DNA of 64,000 nucleotides from Hymenobacter sp. 5317J-9 (lineage in GTDB: Bacteria; Bacteroidota; Bacteroidia; Cytophagales; Hymenobacteraceae), in contig NZ_CP095050.1 of NCBI RefSeq assembly GCF_022921075.1, forward strand, positions 3,472,001-3,536,000, given 5' to 3'. This document shows, piece after piece, positions 42,950 through 51,112 of the stretch; within the stretch, counting starts at the first letter, position 1; each line of letters opens with the position of its first letter. Below the pieces are notes generated by a model. It saw only the letters and a program-made list of their open reading frames with translations. It had not been told where the DNA came from and ran no database searches. A program made the translations under genes and the position numbers.

Positions 42950-43852
42950 TCACGGCGCGGCGGCAAACCACTTGTCGCCGGAGTCGTCGAGGTTGTGGCC
43001 TTCTACTTTGCCGCGGGTGGCGCCGTCGCCGGCGTAGTAGTAGAGCGGGCGGCCCTTGTACGTGAGCTGCTCGCGGGTGCTGGTGGTGGTGCCGTAGGGC
43101 CCGGTGGTGGTGCTGGGCTCGCGGGTGATGGTGCCGAAGTCACTGGCGCGCAGCGTGGAAGGCACGAGAGGCGCACTCTTGTACACGGCGGGCCAGATGG
43201 CGGCGCAGTTGCCAGTGCAGTTGGTGGCCTGCGTGGCGGGCGTGGCGCCGTTGTCTTTGGCAAAGAAGTAGAGCGTGCGGCCCAGGCCGTCGACGAGGTA
43301 GGTGCGGCTGGCCACTACGTGGGTGGTTTTGTCTTCCACGTTTTTGCTGGCCAGGGTCACGCCGTAGTTGGGGCTCACCACGTGCCAGATGCCGCCGATG
43401 CCGTTGCCGCCGGTGGTGCCGGGCGCCTCGCGGGTGTTGACGCCGCCCACGGCCGGGGCGTAGTAGTAGAGCGGCCAGCCTTTGTAGGTGGTCTGCGGGC
43501 GGCCGTCGGTGGTGGTTTTGGTGCTAAAATCGGCCGCGTTCAGCGCTCTGGGCACTTTGATGTCGGCCTGGTAATACACGGGCCACAGCGGCATGCAGGT
43601 GGCGCTGGTGCAGGCATTGGTGCCGTCCACGTCGCGGGCGAAGAAATAGAGCGTGTTGCCGTCGGCATCGGTGAGGTAGGTGCCCAGGGTGGCCGAGTTG
43701 GCCAGCTTCACGTTGGCCACGGCGTCTTGGTCGATTTCGGGCGTGGAGTCTTTTTTGCAGCCGGCCACGCCGGCGCCCAGCGAAGCCAACAGCGCAAGCC
43801 AGAAGGCCACGAGCCGGAAACGCCCCAGAAATGAGTGTGCTGAATGTGCCAT
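42950..43852 (-). CDS. Lipoprotein with two secreted-repeat (COG4315-type) modules
   Basis: 300 residues. Lipoprotein signal FWLALLASLGAGVAGCKKDS (lipobox AGC). Two modules share the pattern LVDxxGxTLYFFAxD, C-x4-C-x2-(L/I)WP, L...DFxTxT and YKGxPLYYYA: the first covers residues ~50-150, the second ~185-290. This repeat of unknown function (Lipoprotein_15) occurs in secreted proteins. In COG4315 the conserved WP and YYY stretches are structural. ATG 43852 is used; the longer open frame to 44017 lacks a sensible start. Confidence 0.85.
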   Translation of the reverse strand: MAHSAHSFLGRFRLVAFWLALLASLGAGVAGCKKDSTPEIDQDAVANVKLANSATLGTYLTDADGNTLYFFARDVDGTNACTSATCMPLWPVYYQADIKVPRALNAADFSTKTTTDGRPQTTYKGWPLYYYAPAVGGVNTREAPGTTGGNGIGGIWHVVSPNYGVTLASKNVEDKTTHVVASRTYLVDGLGRTLYFFAKDNGATPATQATNCTGNCAAIWPAVYKSAPLVPSTLRASDFGTITREPSTTTGPYGTTTSTREQLTYKGRPLYYYAGDGATRGKVEGHNLDDSGDKWFAAAP

Positions 43853-44424
43853 GAATAGTGGTTGGTTTGGTGGTGAGTGAAAAATGCGACCCGGCAGTTT
43901 CGGGCGCAGCGGTTCCTGACCCGGCCGGCAGGCGGCGGGCAAAAGCAGACACAGCCAGCAGGCGGGCCGGCCAAGCAAAAAGGACATCGAGCAGCCAGCA
44001 GGTGAGCGGGCAGCCACCGTCGGCGCCGACGGGAAGCCGCCCGTTCACGGGCTAGCCAGCGCCCCGTTGCGCGGACCTGGGTGAGTCAGTCGCGCCGGGG
44101 CCAGGGGCTTTACCTCCTACTCGGAGGCAAGCAACAAATGGTTGGCTCAGCGCTAAAAAATGGTGCCTTCGGGCCCGGCGGAATTAGGCTGGCCGCCGCT
44201 CAGAGAATCTGCATTGAGCCGGAATTTTAGCAAAGCCGCTGATGTTTGGGAGCCGAGAAGCACATCCCAATCTAATTAGCCATAGATATTTTTCCTAATG
44301 TTGATAATCTGCTGATTTACACCAATAAAATTTACCAATATTTTTGGCTTTTTTGGCACGTTTCATTCTATCTTTGGGTTATACTCACGAACATCAGTTG
44401 GACACATTAACACACCGCACCGCC
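43853..44424. other. 570-bp intergenic region
   Basis: No gene seen. The left ~250 bp are GC-rich and hold only spurious short frames; the right ~100 bp drop sharply in GC and contain the promoter of the gene at 44425. Small dyads occur (ctcctactcggaggcaag) but nothing recognisable. Confidence 0.6.
44343..44376 (+). promoter_or_regulatory. Canonical Bacteroidota promoter of the gene at 44425
   Basis: A -33 TTTG (44343-44346) and a perfect -7 box TATCTTTG (44369-44376) are 22 bp apart in AT-rich DNA. The predicted start leaves ~42 nt before ATG 44425 and excludes the open-frame start at 44344. Confidence 0.78.
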
Positions 44425-45210
44425 ATGAACGAGGCCACCAAAACCACCAAGGACATTACCAAAAAAGTAAAAGTCGAGAGCTTTGACATCAGCCGCTCCG
44501 ACGAAACGCTGGACTTGGCGAAGGACCTCGCCAAGTTCATCAAGGACAACAAGCTCACCACGAACGTGCAGGGCAAGGAGTTCGTGAATGTGGAAGGCTG
44601 GCAGTATGCCGGCTCGCGCCTGGGCATCGTGCCCATCGTGGAGCACGTCATCAACGTGAGCTCGCCCGAGGAAATGAAGTACCAGGCCAAGGTCACGCTG
44701 TTTGACCTGCGCCACAACGCCACCGTGGGCGCTGGCTTCGCCGTGTGCTCGAACAAGGAGAGCGGCAAGAAATTCTACCAGGAGTTTGCCATCATGAGCA
44801 TGGCCCAGACCCGCGCCATCGGCAAAGCTTACCGCAACTGCCTGGCCTGGATAATCCGCGCTGCCGGCTACGAGCCCACGCCTGCTGAGGAAATGGATTA
44901 CAACACCAACACGCAAGCCGCCGCTCCGGCCCCGGCTGCTGCCGTGGCCCAGGCCGTGCCTGCCATGCAGGTAGTGCCCGCCGAGGCACCCGCCGTAGCG
45001 GCCGAGCAAGCTGCGCCGGTGCAGTACGCCACGGCTTCGCAGAAAGAGGAAATCATCCGCCTGCTGAACCACCCGGTCATCACCCGCCCGGAGAAAACCA
45101 AGATGCTGCTCAACATCAATCGCCTCGACGAAGAGCGCGCCGTGCAGGCCATCGCCAAGCTGCGCAAAGCCATCGACGACCGCGAGAACGGCGAGAAGGC
45201 TGCCGCTTAA
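44425..45210 (+). CDS. Conserved protein with a phage-recombination-like segment, function unknown
   Basis: 261 residues. The N-terminal half holds VEGWQYAGSRLGIVPIVEHV, LFDLRHNATVGAGFAVCSNK, and then IMSMAQTRAIGKAYRNCLAW and AAGYEPTPAEEMD. The pattern QTRAxxKAxR...AGYExTPAEEM is familiar from many phage and actinobacterial proteins of the DNA-recombination/ssDNA-binding neighbourhood, but I cannot assign an activity. An Ala/Pro linker separates it from a C-terminal helical domain (ASQKEEIIRLLNHPVITRPE) seen in other Bacteroidota proteins. Isolated gene with its own strong promoter and terminator. Confidence 0.6.
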   Translation: MNEATKTTKDITKKVKVESFDISRSDETLDLAKDLAKFIKDNKLTTNVQGKEFVNVEGWQYAGSRLGIVPIVEHVINVSSPEEMKYQAKVTLFDLRHNATVGAGFAVCSNKESGKKFYQEFAIMSMAQTRAIGKAYRNCLAWIIRAAGYEPTPAEEMDYNTNTQAAAPAPAAAVAQAVPAMQVVPAEAPAVAAEQAAPVQYATASQKEEIIRLLNHPVITRPEKTKMLLNINRLDEERAVQAIAKLRKAIDDRENGEKAAA

Positions 45211-45233
45211 TCAACATCGCTTCTATCTCTACC

Positions 45234-45266
45234 AGCCCGGTGCCGCAAGGTGCCGGGCTTTTTTGT
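45234..45266 (+). terminator. Terminator of the gene at 44425
   Basis: Stem agcccgg / ccgggct with a GC-rich loop, followed by six T. Confidence 0.85.
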
Positions 45267-45305
45267 GGCAAGGTTGGATTATGTGGTCGCAGTCACCCCA
45301 TCCGT

Positions 45306-45512
45306 TCATCCCACCCACGCCAGCAGCCCCACCACCAGCAGGGCAACGGCCAGCACGCAGAGAATGATAGTGCGTAGCAACCGGTTGCCAGCCTGCTCTC
45401 GCGAGTTGATGCCGTTCCACGCCCGGTCCAGTTGGTGGTCGACTTGCCGCTTGACGAAGTACACCACGTTGGCTCTTTTCGCCTTTTCTTCCGTGCTGTT
45501 GAGGTCGTACAG
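45306..45512 (-). CDS. Small C-tail membrane protein, start codon uncertain
   Basis: The minus-strand frame reads YDLNSTEEKAKRANVVYFVK, then RQVDHQLDRAWNGINSREQA and GNRLLRT, then a helix IILCVLAVALLVVGLLAWVG and stop. The amphipathic basic domain followed by one C-terminal helix is protein-like, while the other five frames over this region give unlikely sequences. No ATG is available after the upstream in-frame stop. The candidate start is CTG at 45512-45510, or an internal GTG. It might be N-terminally damaged. Family unknown. Confidence 0.5.
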   Translation of the reverse strand: MYDLNSTEEKAKRANVVYFVKRQVDHQLDRAWNGINSREQAGNRLLRTIILCVLAVALLVVGLLAWVG

Positions 45513-45752
45513 GGATGTCTACCGGGGGCTGAATAAGTAAAGCCAAGGACCAAATTTAGCTGCCTTCATTCTCCTTCCATCAAAGGGCGCGCGTCTACCT
45601 TCGCCCTTTCTGATTAGTAGCAGACGCTTCAATTCGTCATCGCAATAGCGCGCGTGAAATCCAAGTGAAAGGACTAGCGGAAAAGTGGAACTAATCTGAC
45701 CTTCAACTGTATATTAGCTGTCACTCTTAGCGTCTGTTAAAATTTAATTTGT

Positions 45753-46352
45753 GTGAAGTCTGCTGCTCTACCCAATTATGCCTCTTGGCTGGATGCTGCC
45801 CTGCTGGAGGCCATGCAGGAGAGCGACGAAAGAGCTTTCGCAGAGATATATAAGCGGTACAGCTATCAGCTTTTTACCGTGGCATACGGGAAGTTGAAAA
45901 GCAAAGAAGCGGCCGAGGAGCTGGCCCAGGACTTGTTTGAAAACCTGTGGGACAAACGCCGCAGCGCCCAAATCCAGCAGTTGAAGCCCTATTTGTTTTC
46001 GGCCATCCGCTACCGCATCATCAACTACATCAAGTCCGAGAAAGTCCGGACGAGCTACGAGCTGTTCTGCCGCCTCACCCGCACCGATGCCGACACGGGC
46101 ACGGAGGCCACGGTGGCACTCAACGACCTGAACGAGGCGCTGGCTGCGGGCATGCAGCAACTCTCCGAAAAGACCCAGGAAGTCTTCCGCTTGAGCCGGT
46201 TGGAGCAGTGCACCATCCCCGAGATTTCGGTGCGCGTGAACTTGTCGGAGAAAACGGTGGAGTATCACCTCCGGAAGTCGCTCAAGCTCCTGCGGTCCTA
46301 CCTGCGCAATTTCCTGCTAACGGTGTGGCCCTTGTTGTTTTTCATAAGGTAA
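45753..46352 (+). CDS. ECF-type RNA polymerase sigma factor
   Basis: 199 residues. Region 2: FAEIYKRYSYQLFTVAYGKL and AEELAQDLFENLWDKR; region 4: LSEKTQEVFRLSRLEQCTIP and EISVRVNLSEKTVEYHLRKS. The layout matches Bacteroidota ECF sigma factors that pair with a FecR-like anti-sigma factor and a SusC-type receptor. GTG 45753 is used as start; ATG 45813 is possible. The following FecR, SusC and SusD genes form the expected transenvelope signalling set. Confidence 0.92.
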   Translation: MKSAALPNYASWLDAALLEAMQESDERAFAEIYKRYSYQLFTVAYGKLKSKEAAEELAQDLFENLWDKRRSAQIQQLKPYLFSAIRYRIINYIKSEKVRTSYELFCRLTRTDADTGTEATVALNDLNEALAAGMQQLSEKTQEVFRLSRLEQCTIPEISVRVNLSEKTVEYHLRKSLKLLRSYLRNFLLTVWPLLFFIR

Positions 46353-46475
46353 GTGACTGATAACAGCACATTTGTTGTCAGAGAGATGGTGTCAAAAAAA
46401 ATAATTCGGTTTGATTGAGGGTAAATGGCGGCTTGGGTGACTTCCTAATTAGCAGCCAGCCCAACTCTCCCAGCC

Positions 46476-47516
46476 GTGACGGAATCCGAATTTCACAAGC
46501 TACTTGAACGCTACCTCAACGGCTTATGCACGCCCGAAGAGCAAGCCGTGGTCGAACGCTGGTACGACCGGCTGGAACAAGCAGAAGGCCCGGCCCTGCG
46601 CACTCAAAACCAGGAAGACATTGAGCAAGCCATCTGGGCACGGCTCATGAGCAAGCGTGCTACCAAACCGGAGCCTCGGGTGGTAGCCATGTGGTCGTCG
46701 GCGCCGCTGCGGTGGGCAGCGGTGCTGGCGCTACTTGCGCTCGGTATTGGCTGGTTGGTGTTCTCCACCAGCCGTTTTGCCAAGCCTTCTCAGCAAACTA
46801 CGGTTGCGACTACGAATGGCGGGTGGACGCGCCGCAGCAACCAGACCCAACAAGTGCAGGCCTTCCGCTTGCCCGACAGCAGCCGCATAAGCCTGCACCC
46901 GGGCAGTAGCGTGCGCTACGCCACGGCCTTTGCCGGCCCCCGGCGGGAAGTGCATCTGGTGGGCGAGGCCTTCTTTCAGGTAACCAAGAACCCCCGTCGT
47001 CCCTTCCTGGTGTTCACCAAAGACGTTGTCACCACCGTGCTCGGCACCAGCTTCCGGGTGAAGGCCTACGCCGACGGGAAAGAAGCGTCGGTGGCGGTGC
47101 GCGAAGGCAAAGTGTCGGTGCAGGCCCGCGAGGGAGCGCAGCTCGACGCCTCGCCGGCCCACCCGGCGGCCGCGGGAGTGGTGCTGCTGCCCAACCAGCA
47201 AGTGGTGTACTCGGCCAGCCAGCGGCGCTTGAAGAAGGAATTGGTGGACCGGCCGGTGGTGCTGGCGCCACAGTCCTTCGAGTTTGAAGAGCGGCCCGTG
47301 GTTGAAGTACTGGCCGCGTTGGAAAAAGCCTACGGCGTAGACATTGTGTACGACAAGGCCAAGCTGGCCAACTGCACGGTGAGCATCACCTTCTACGACG
47401 AGCCCCTGTTCGAGAAGTTGGGCTTGCTCTGCAAGTCGTTGGGGGCCTACTACACCCTTGCCGATACCAGCATCCTCATTCACAGCCCTGGCTGCCAGGG
47501 CCAGCTAGGCAAATAG
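46476..47516 (+). CDS. FecR-family anti-sigma factor
   Basis: 346 residues from a GTG start. N-terminal anti-sigma domain (FHKLLERYLNGLCTPEEQAV, VERWYDRLE), one membrane helix (WAAVLALLALGIGWLVFST), the FecR domain (SRISLHPGSSVRYATAF, GEAFFQVTKNPRRPFLVFTK, VLGTSFRVKAY) and a C-terminal DUF4974-like domain (YGVDIVYDKAKLANCTVSIT). In the Bacteroidota model, the STN domain of the SusC protein contacts FecR in the periplasm, releasing the sigma factor encoded upstream. Confidence 0.93.
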   Translation: MTESEFHKLLERYLNGLCTPEEQAVVERWYDRLEQAEGPALRTQNQEDIEQAIWARLMSKRATKPEPRVVAMWSSAPLRWAAVLALLALGIGWLVFSTSRFAKPSQQTTVATTNGGWTRRSNQTQQVQAFRLPDSSRISLHPGSSVRYATAFAGPRREVHLVGEAFFQVTKNPRRPFLVFTKDVVTTVLGTSFRVKAYADGKEASVAVREGKVSVQAREGAQLDASPAHPAAAGVVLLPNQQVVYSASQRRLKKELVDRPVVLAPQSFEFEERPVVEVLAALEKAYGVDIVYDKAKLANCTVSITFYDEPLFEKLGLLCKSLGAYYTLADTSILIHSPGCQGQLGK

Positions 47517-47653
47517 GACAGGCATTTTGATTCTGCCCGAGCCTCGTGCGGCGGCGGTGGCCTCCCCTGGCAACCCTTTCACAATCGATTGCGGAAACGT
47601 CACCCGCTTCTTTTTCCAGTTTCAAATTCCCACAAACTACCCCACATCAATCC

Positions 47654-50600
47654 ATGAAAAAAACAGTACAGTTTCCGCCGCCTTCCTGGTCTGCCGTGAA
47701 GGTTCTCTTGCTGCAGGCAGCTCTGGTGAGCTTGCCGGCCGCGGCGAGCGCACATGTAGGTGTGAAGAACGCCACCGCGCCGCGCCGGGCCGTGACGCAA
47801 GGTGTGCTTGAGCAAAAAATCACTTTACGGGTAGAAGCCCAAACGATTAAGGAAACGCTCAGCCAGATTGCGAAGCAAGCCAATATCCGCTTCGTTTACA
47901 GCCAGCAGCTGGTGGGGGCCGAGCGCCGGGTAAGCATCAATGCGCAGGATGCGCCGTTGCTGGCGGTGCTGGATGAATTGCTGGCTCCGCTCAAGGTCCA
48001 GTACGAAGTTGATAATAAGCGTGTGGTGCTGCGCGCGCCCTCTGAGCCCATTTCCGCAATCGATTCCGGTAGGCAGGACGTCACTGTGTCCGGGCGGGTG
48101 ACGGACGCCAAAGGGGAAGGCATGCCGGGCGTGACGGTGGTGGTAAAAGGCACTTCCACCGGCGCCAGCACCGGCCCCGACGGCAGCTTCACGGTGCAGG
48201 CCCCTGAAAACAGCGTGCTGGTGTTCAGTTTTGTGGGCTTTGCCCGGCAGGAAGTAACCGTGACCGGGGCCACCAGCAACTTGACCGTAACACTGGCGGA
48301 AGACAAGCAGGCCCTGAACGAGGTAGTGGTCATCGGCTACGGCACGGCGCGCAAAAGCGACCTGACCGGAGCCGTGGCTTCGGTAACGAGCGCGCAGCTG
48401 ACGCAGGTAGCTACCTCCGACGCCGTGCAGGCGTTGCAAGGCCGCGCGGCCGGCGTGGAAGTTACTTCCAACAGCGGCCAGCCCGGCTCGGGCACCCGCA
48501 TTCGGGTGCGGGGCGTGGGCACCATCAACAACAGCGACCCCCTGTACGTGGTAGACGGCATCCAGACCAGCGACATCGGGTTCCTGCTGCCCGCCGACAT
48601 CGAGTCGACCGAGATTCTGAAGGATGCTTCGGCCACGGCCATCTACGGCTCGCGCGGGGCCAACGGCGTGGTGCTCATCACCACCAAGCACGGCAAGGCG
48701 GGCGCCACGCAGTTCAACCTGTCGGGCTACACGGGCTTCCAGCAGATTCGGCGCACGCTGCCCCTTGCCAACGCCGCCCAGTACGCGACGCTCGTGAAGG
48801 AGGCATACACCAACGCCGGACAACCACTGCCCGCCGACTATAGCTCGCAGCTGCAAAACGCCATTGACACCAATGCGCAAGGCATTGATTACCAAGAATT
48901 GGTCACTCAGAAGGGGTTGATTACCAACTACAGTTTGTCGGCTTCGGGCGGCACCGAGCAAAACCGCTACCTGGTGAGCGGCAGCTATTTTCAGCAAGAT
49001 GGCATCGTCAAAAATTCGGGCTTCAGGAAGTACGTCGTTCGGGTGAACGACGACGTGGTGCTCACCAAGCGCATCAAGGCGGGCGTAGCGGCTACGTTCA
49101 CCAACAACAACCAAACGGGCAGCGGCGACGGCCAGGGGGGCTCGCAACCCTACCTGGTGCTGCAATACGCCTTGCAAAAGAACCCGCTTCTCGACCCCTA
49201 CGGCCCCAACGGAACCTACAACGACGACATCATCACGCGCAATGCGCCGAACGTGCCGCGCTACCTCGATGAACAGAAGTACAATAAGATTATCAACAAC
49301 AACCTGTTCAGCAGCAGTTACCTGGACATTTCGCTGGCCAAAGGACTGTCGTTCCGCTCCACGTTTGGCGTCAACTACTTCAACAACCACCCCAAAGTTT
49401 TCCTGCCGCAGTACTACATCGGTCCCACGGACCAGCGGGCCCAGAGCGCGCTCATCGAGACGCGCACCGAGAACGTCTCGTGGGTGTGGTCGAACTACGC
49501 CAACTACACCAAGACCTTCGACAACAACACTTCCTTCTCGGCTACGCTGGGCCAGGAGGCGCAGCGCGGCTACGGCAACGGGATTTCCAGCACGGCCTTC
49601 GACGTGCCAGCCGATGCCTCATTACAGTACTTATCGGCTTCGCGCAGCACCAACAACGTGGTGCGGAGCACCCAGTACGACGGCAGCTTATCTTCTTACT
49701 TTGGGCGGGCCAATTTCAATTTCCGCGACCGCTACCTCGTGACGGGTACGTTGCGATTGGACCAAACCTCGAAGTTTTTGGGGCCCGTGCGCAAAGGGTA
49801 CTTCCCATCGGTGGGCGCGGCCTGGAACATTTCCAACGAGAACTTTCTCAAGGGCGTTAGCTACCTCTCGGTGCTGAAACTGCGGGCCAGCTACGGCCAG
49901 GTGGGCAACCAGAATGCCGCGCCTAACTACGGCTATGCCTCCGTGGCCAATGGCAATCAGACCTACGTGTTCAACAACACGCCCGCTCCTGGCCTGGCCA
50001 TCACCCAGATTAACAACCCGGGCCTGAAGTGGGAAACGGCCATCACCACGGACGTGGGCCTCGATGCCGAATTCTTTAACAGCCAACTGACGTTTACGGC
50101 CGATTATTTCGAGCGGCGCACCCAGGACATGATTGCCTTGCTGCCGGTGCCCGACTACGTGGGTCAAGCGCCTGCCAGCGCCAACGTTGGCTCCCTGCGC
50201 AACCGCGGCCTGGAGCTGGCGCTGAACTACCGCAACGCGGTGGGCAAGTTGCAGTACAACGTGGGCGTCAACTTCACGAAAATCAACAACGAGGTAACTA
50301 GCCTGGGCGGCGGCAACGCCATTGCCGCCGGCAACGTGCTCACGCAAATCAACAACACCACCCTCACCGACGTGGGCCGCGAGGTCGCTTACTTCAACGG
50401 CTTGCAGGCCCAGGGCGTGTTCCACAATCAAGCCGAAATTGACGCTTATAAAAGCGCTTCCGGGGCGCTGATACAGCCCAATGCCCGCCCTGGCGACGTG
50501 AAGTACGCGGACACCAACGGCGACGGTGTAATCACGACCGCTGACTACACGTACCTGGGCAGTGCCACGCCCAGCTTTAGTTACGGCGCCTCGCTGAACC

Positions 50601-51088
50601 TGAGCTATGTAGGCTTCGATTTCAAGGTGTTGCTCTACGGGGTGCAGGGTGCTGAGGCCGTGAACGGCGCGGGCTTTAACCTGAACAAGTCCTCCAACTT
50701 AGTGGGCGTGTGGAGCAACTTCTACGCGAGCCGCCTGGACCGCTGGACGCCCAGCAACCCCAACAGTGACCAGCCCCGCGTGACGGCCACTGACAACAAC
50801 GGCAACGACCGTTTCAGCAGCCGCTACGTGGAGGATGCCAGCTACCTGCGCGCTCGCAACATGGAGCTGGGCTACTCGCTGCCCAAGGACTTCCTAGGCC
50901 GTTATCAGGTGGGTGGCGCACGGGTGTTCGTGTCAGTTGATAACGTGTTCACCATCACCAAGTACACGGGCTACGACCCGGAAATTTCGACGGTTGCTTC
51001 CTACAACAACCCCCTGGCCTACGGCGTGGACTACGGCAACTATCCGCAGGCGCGCACCTATCGCGTGGGCTTCAACGTGCAGTTTTAA
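47654..51088 (+). CDS. SusC/RagA-family TonB-linked outer membrane transporter with STN domain
   Basis: 1144 residues. Signal peptide (~1-32); STN signalling domain (TLRVEAQTIKETLSQIAKQA, ANIRFVYSQQLVG, ~residues 55-125); carboxypeptidase-like domain (VSGRVTDAKGEGMPGVTVVV); plug (GTARKSDLTGAVASVTSAQL, DPLYVVDGIQTSD, ILKDASATAIYGSRGANGVV); large barrel ending in an aromatic residue (YRVGFNVQF). SusC imports oligomers with its SusD lid. The STN domain indicates substrate-induced signalling through the adjacent FecR and sigma factor. No glycoside hydrolase or peptidase follows, so the substrate is unknown. Confidence 0.96.
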   Translation: MKKTVQFPPPSWSAVKVLLLQAALVSLPAAASAHVGVKNATAPRRAVTQGVLEQKITLRVEAQTIKETLSQIAKQANIRFVYSQQLVGAERRVSINAQDAPLLAVLDELLAPLKVQYEVDNKRVVLRAPSEPISAIDSGRQDVTVSGRVTDAKGEGMPGVTVVVKGTSTGASTGPDGSFTVQAPENSVLVFSFVGFARQEVTVTGATSNLTVTLAEDKQALNEVVVIGYGTARKSDLTGAVASVTSAQLTQVATSDAVQALQGRAAGVEVTSNSGQPGSGTRIRVRGVGTINNSDPLYVVDGIQTSDIGFLLPADIESTEILKDASATAIYGSRGANGVVLITTKHGKAGATQFNLSGYTGFQQIRRTLPLANAAQYATLVKEAYTNAGQPLPADYSSQLQNAIDTNAQGIDYQELVTQKGLITNYSLSASGGTEQNRYLVSGSYFQQDGIVKNSGFRKYVVRVNDDVVLTKRIKAGVAATFTNNNQTGSGDGQGGSQPYLVLQYALQKNPLLDPYGPNGTYNDDIITRNAPNVPRYLDEQKYNKIINNNLFSSSYLDISLAKGLSFRSTFGVNYFNNHPKVFLPQYYIGPTDQRAQSALIETRTENVSWVWSNYANYTKTFDNNTSFSATLGQEAQRGYGNGISSTAFDVPADASLQYLSASRSTNNVVRSTQYDGSLSSYFGRANFNFRDRYLVTGTLRLDQTSKFLGPVRKGYFPSVGAAWNISNENFLKGVSYLSVLKLRASYGQVGNQNAAPNYGYASVANGNQTYVFNNTPAPGLAITQINNPGLKWETAITTDVGLDAEFFNSQLTFTADYFERRTQDMIALLPVPDYVGQAPASANVGSLRNRGLELALNYRNAVGKLQYNVGVNFTKINNEVTSLGGGNAIAAGNVLTQINNTTLTDVGREVAYFNGLQAQGVFHNQAEIDAYKSASGALIQPNARPGDVKYADTNGDGVITTADYTYLGSATPSFSYGASLNLSYVGFDFKVLLYGVQGAEAVNGAGFNLNKSSNLVGVWSNFYASRLDRWTPSNPNSDQPRVTATDNNGNDRFSSRYVEDASYLRARNMELGYSLPKDFLGRYQVGGARVFVSVDNVFTITKYTGYDPEISTVASYNNPLAYGVDYGNYPQARTYRVGFNVQF

Positions 51089-51112
51089 TCCACCATGTCC
51101 TACCTCGCCTAT

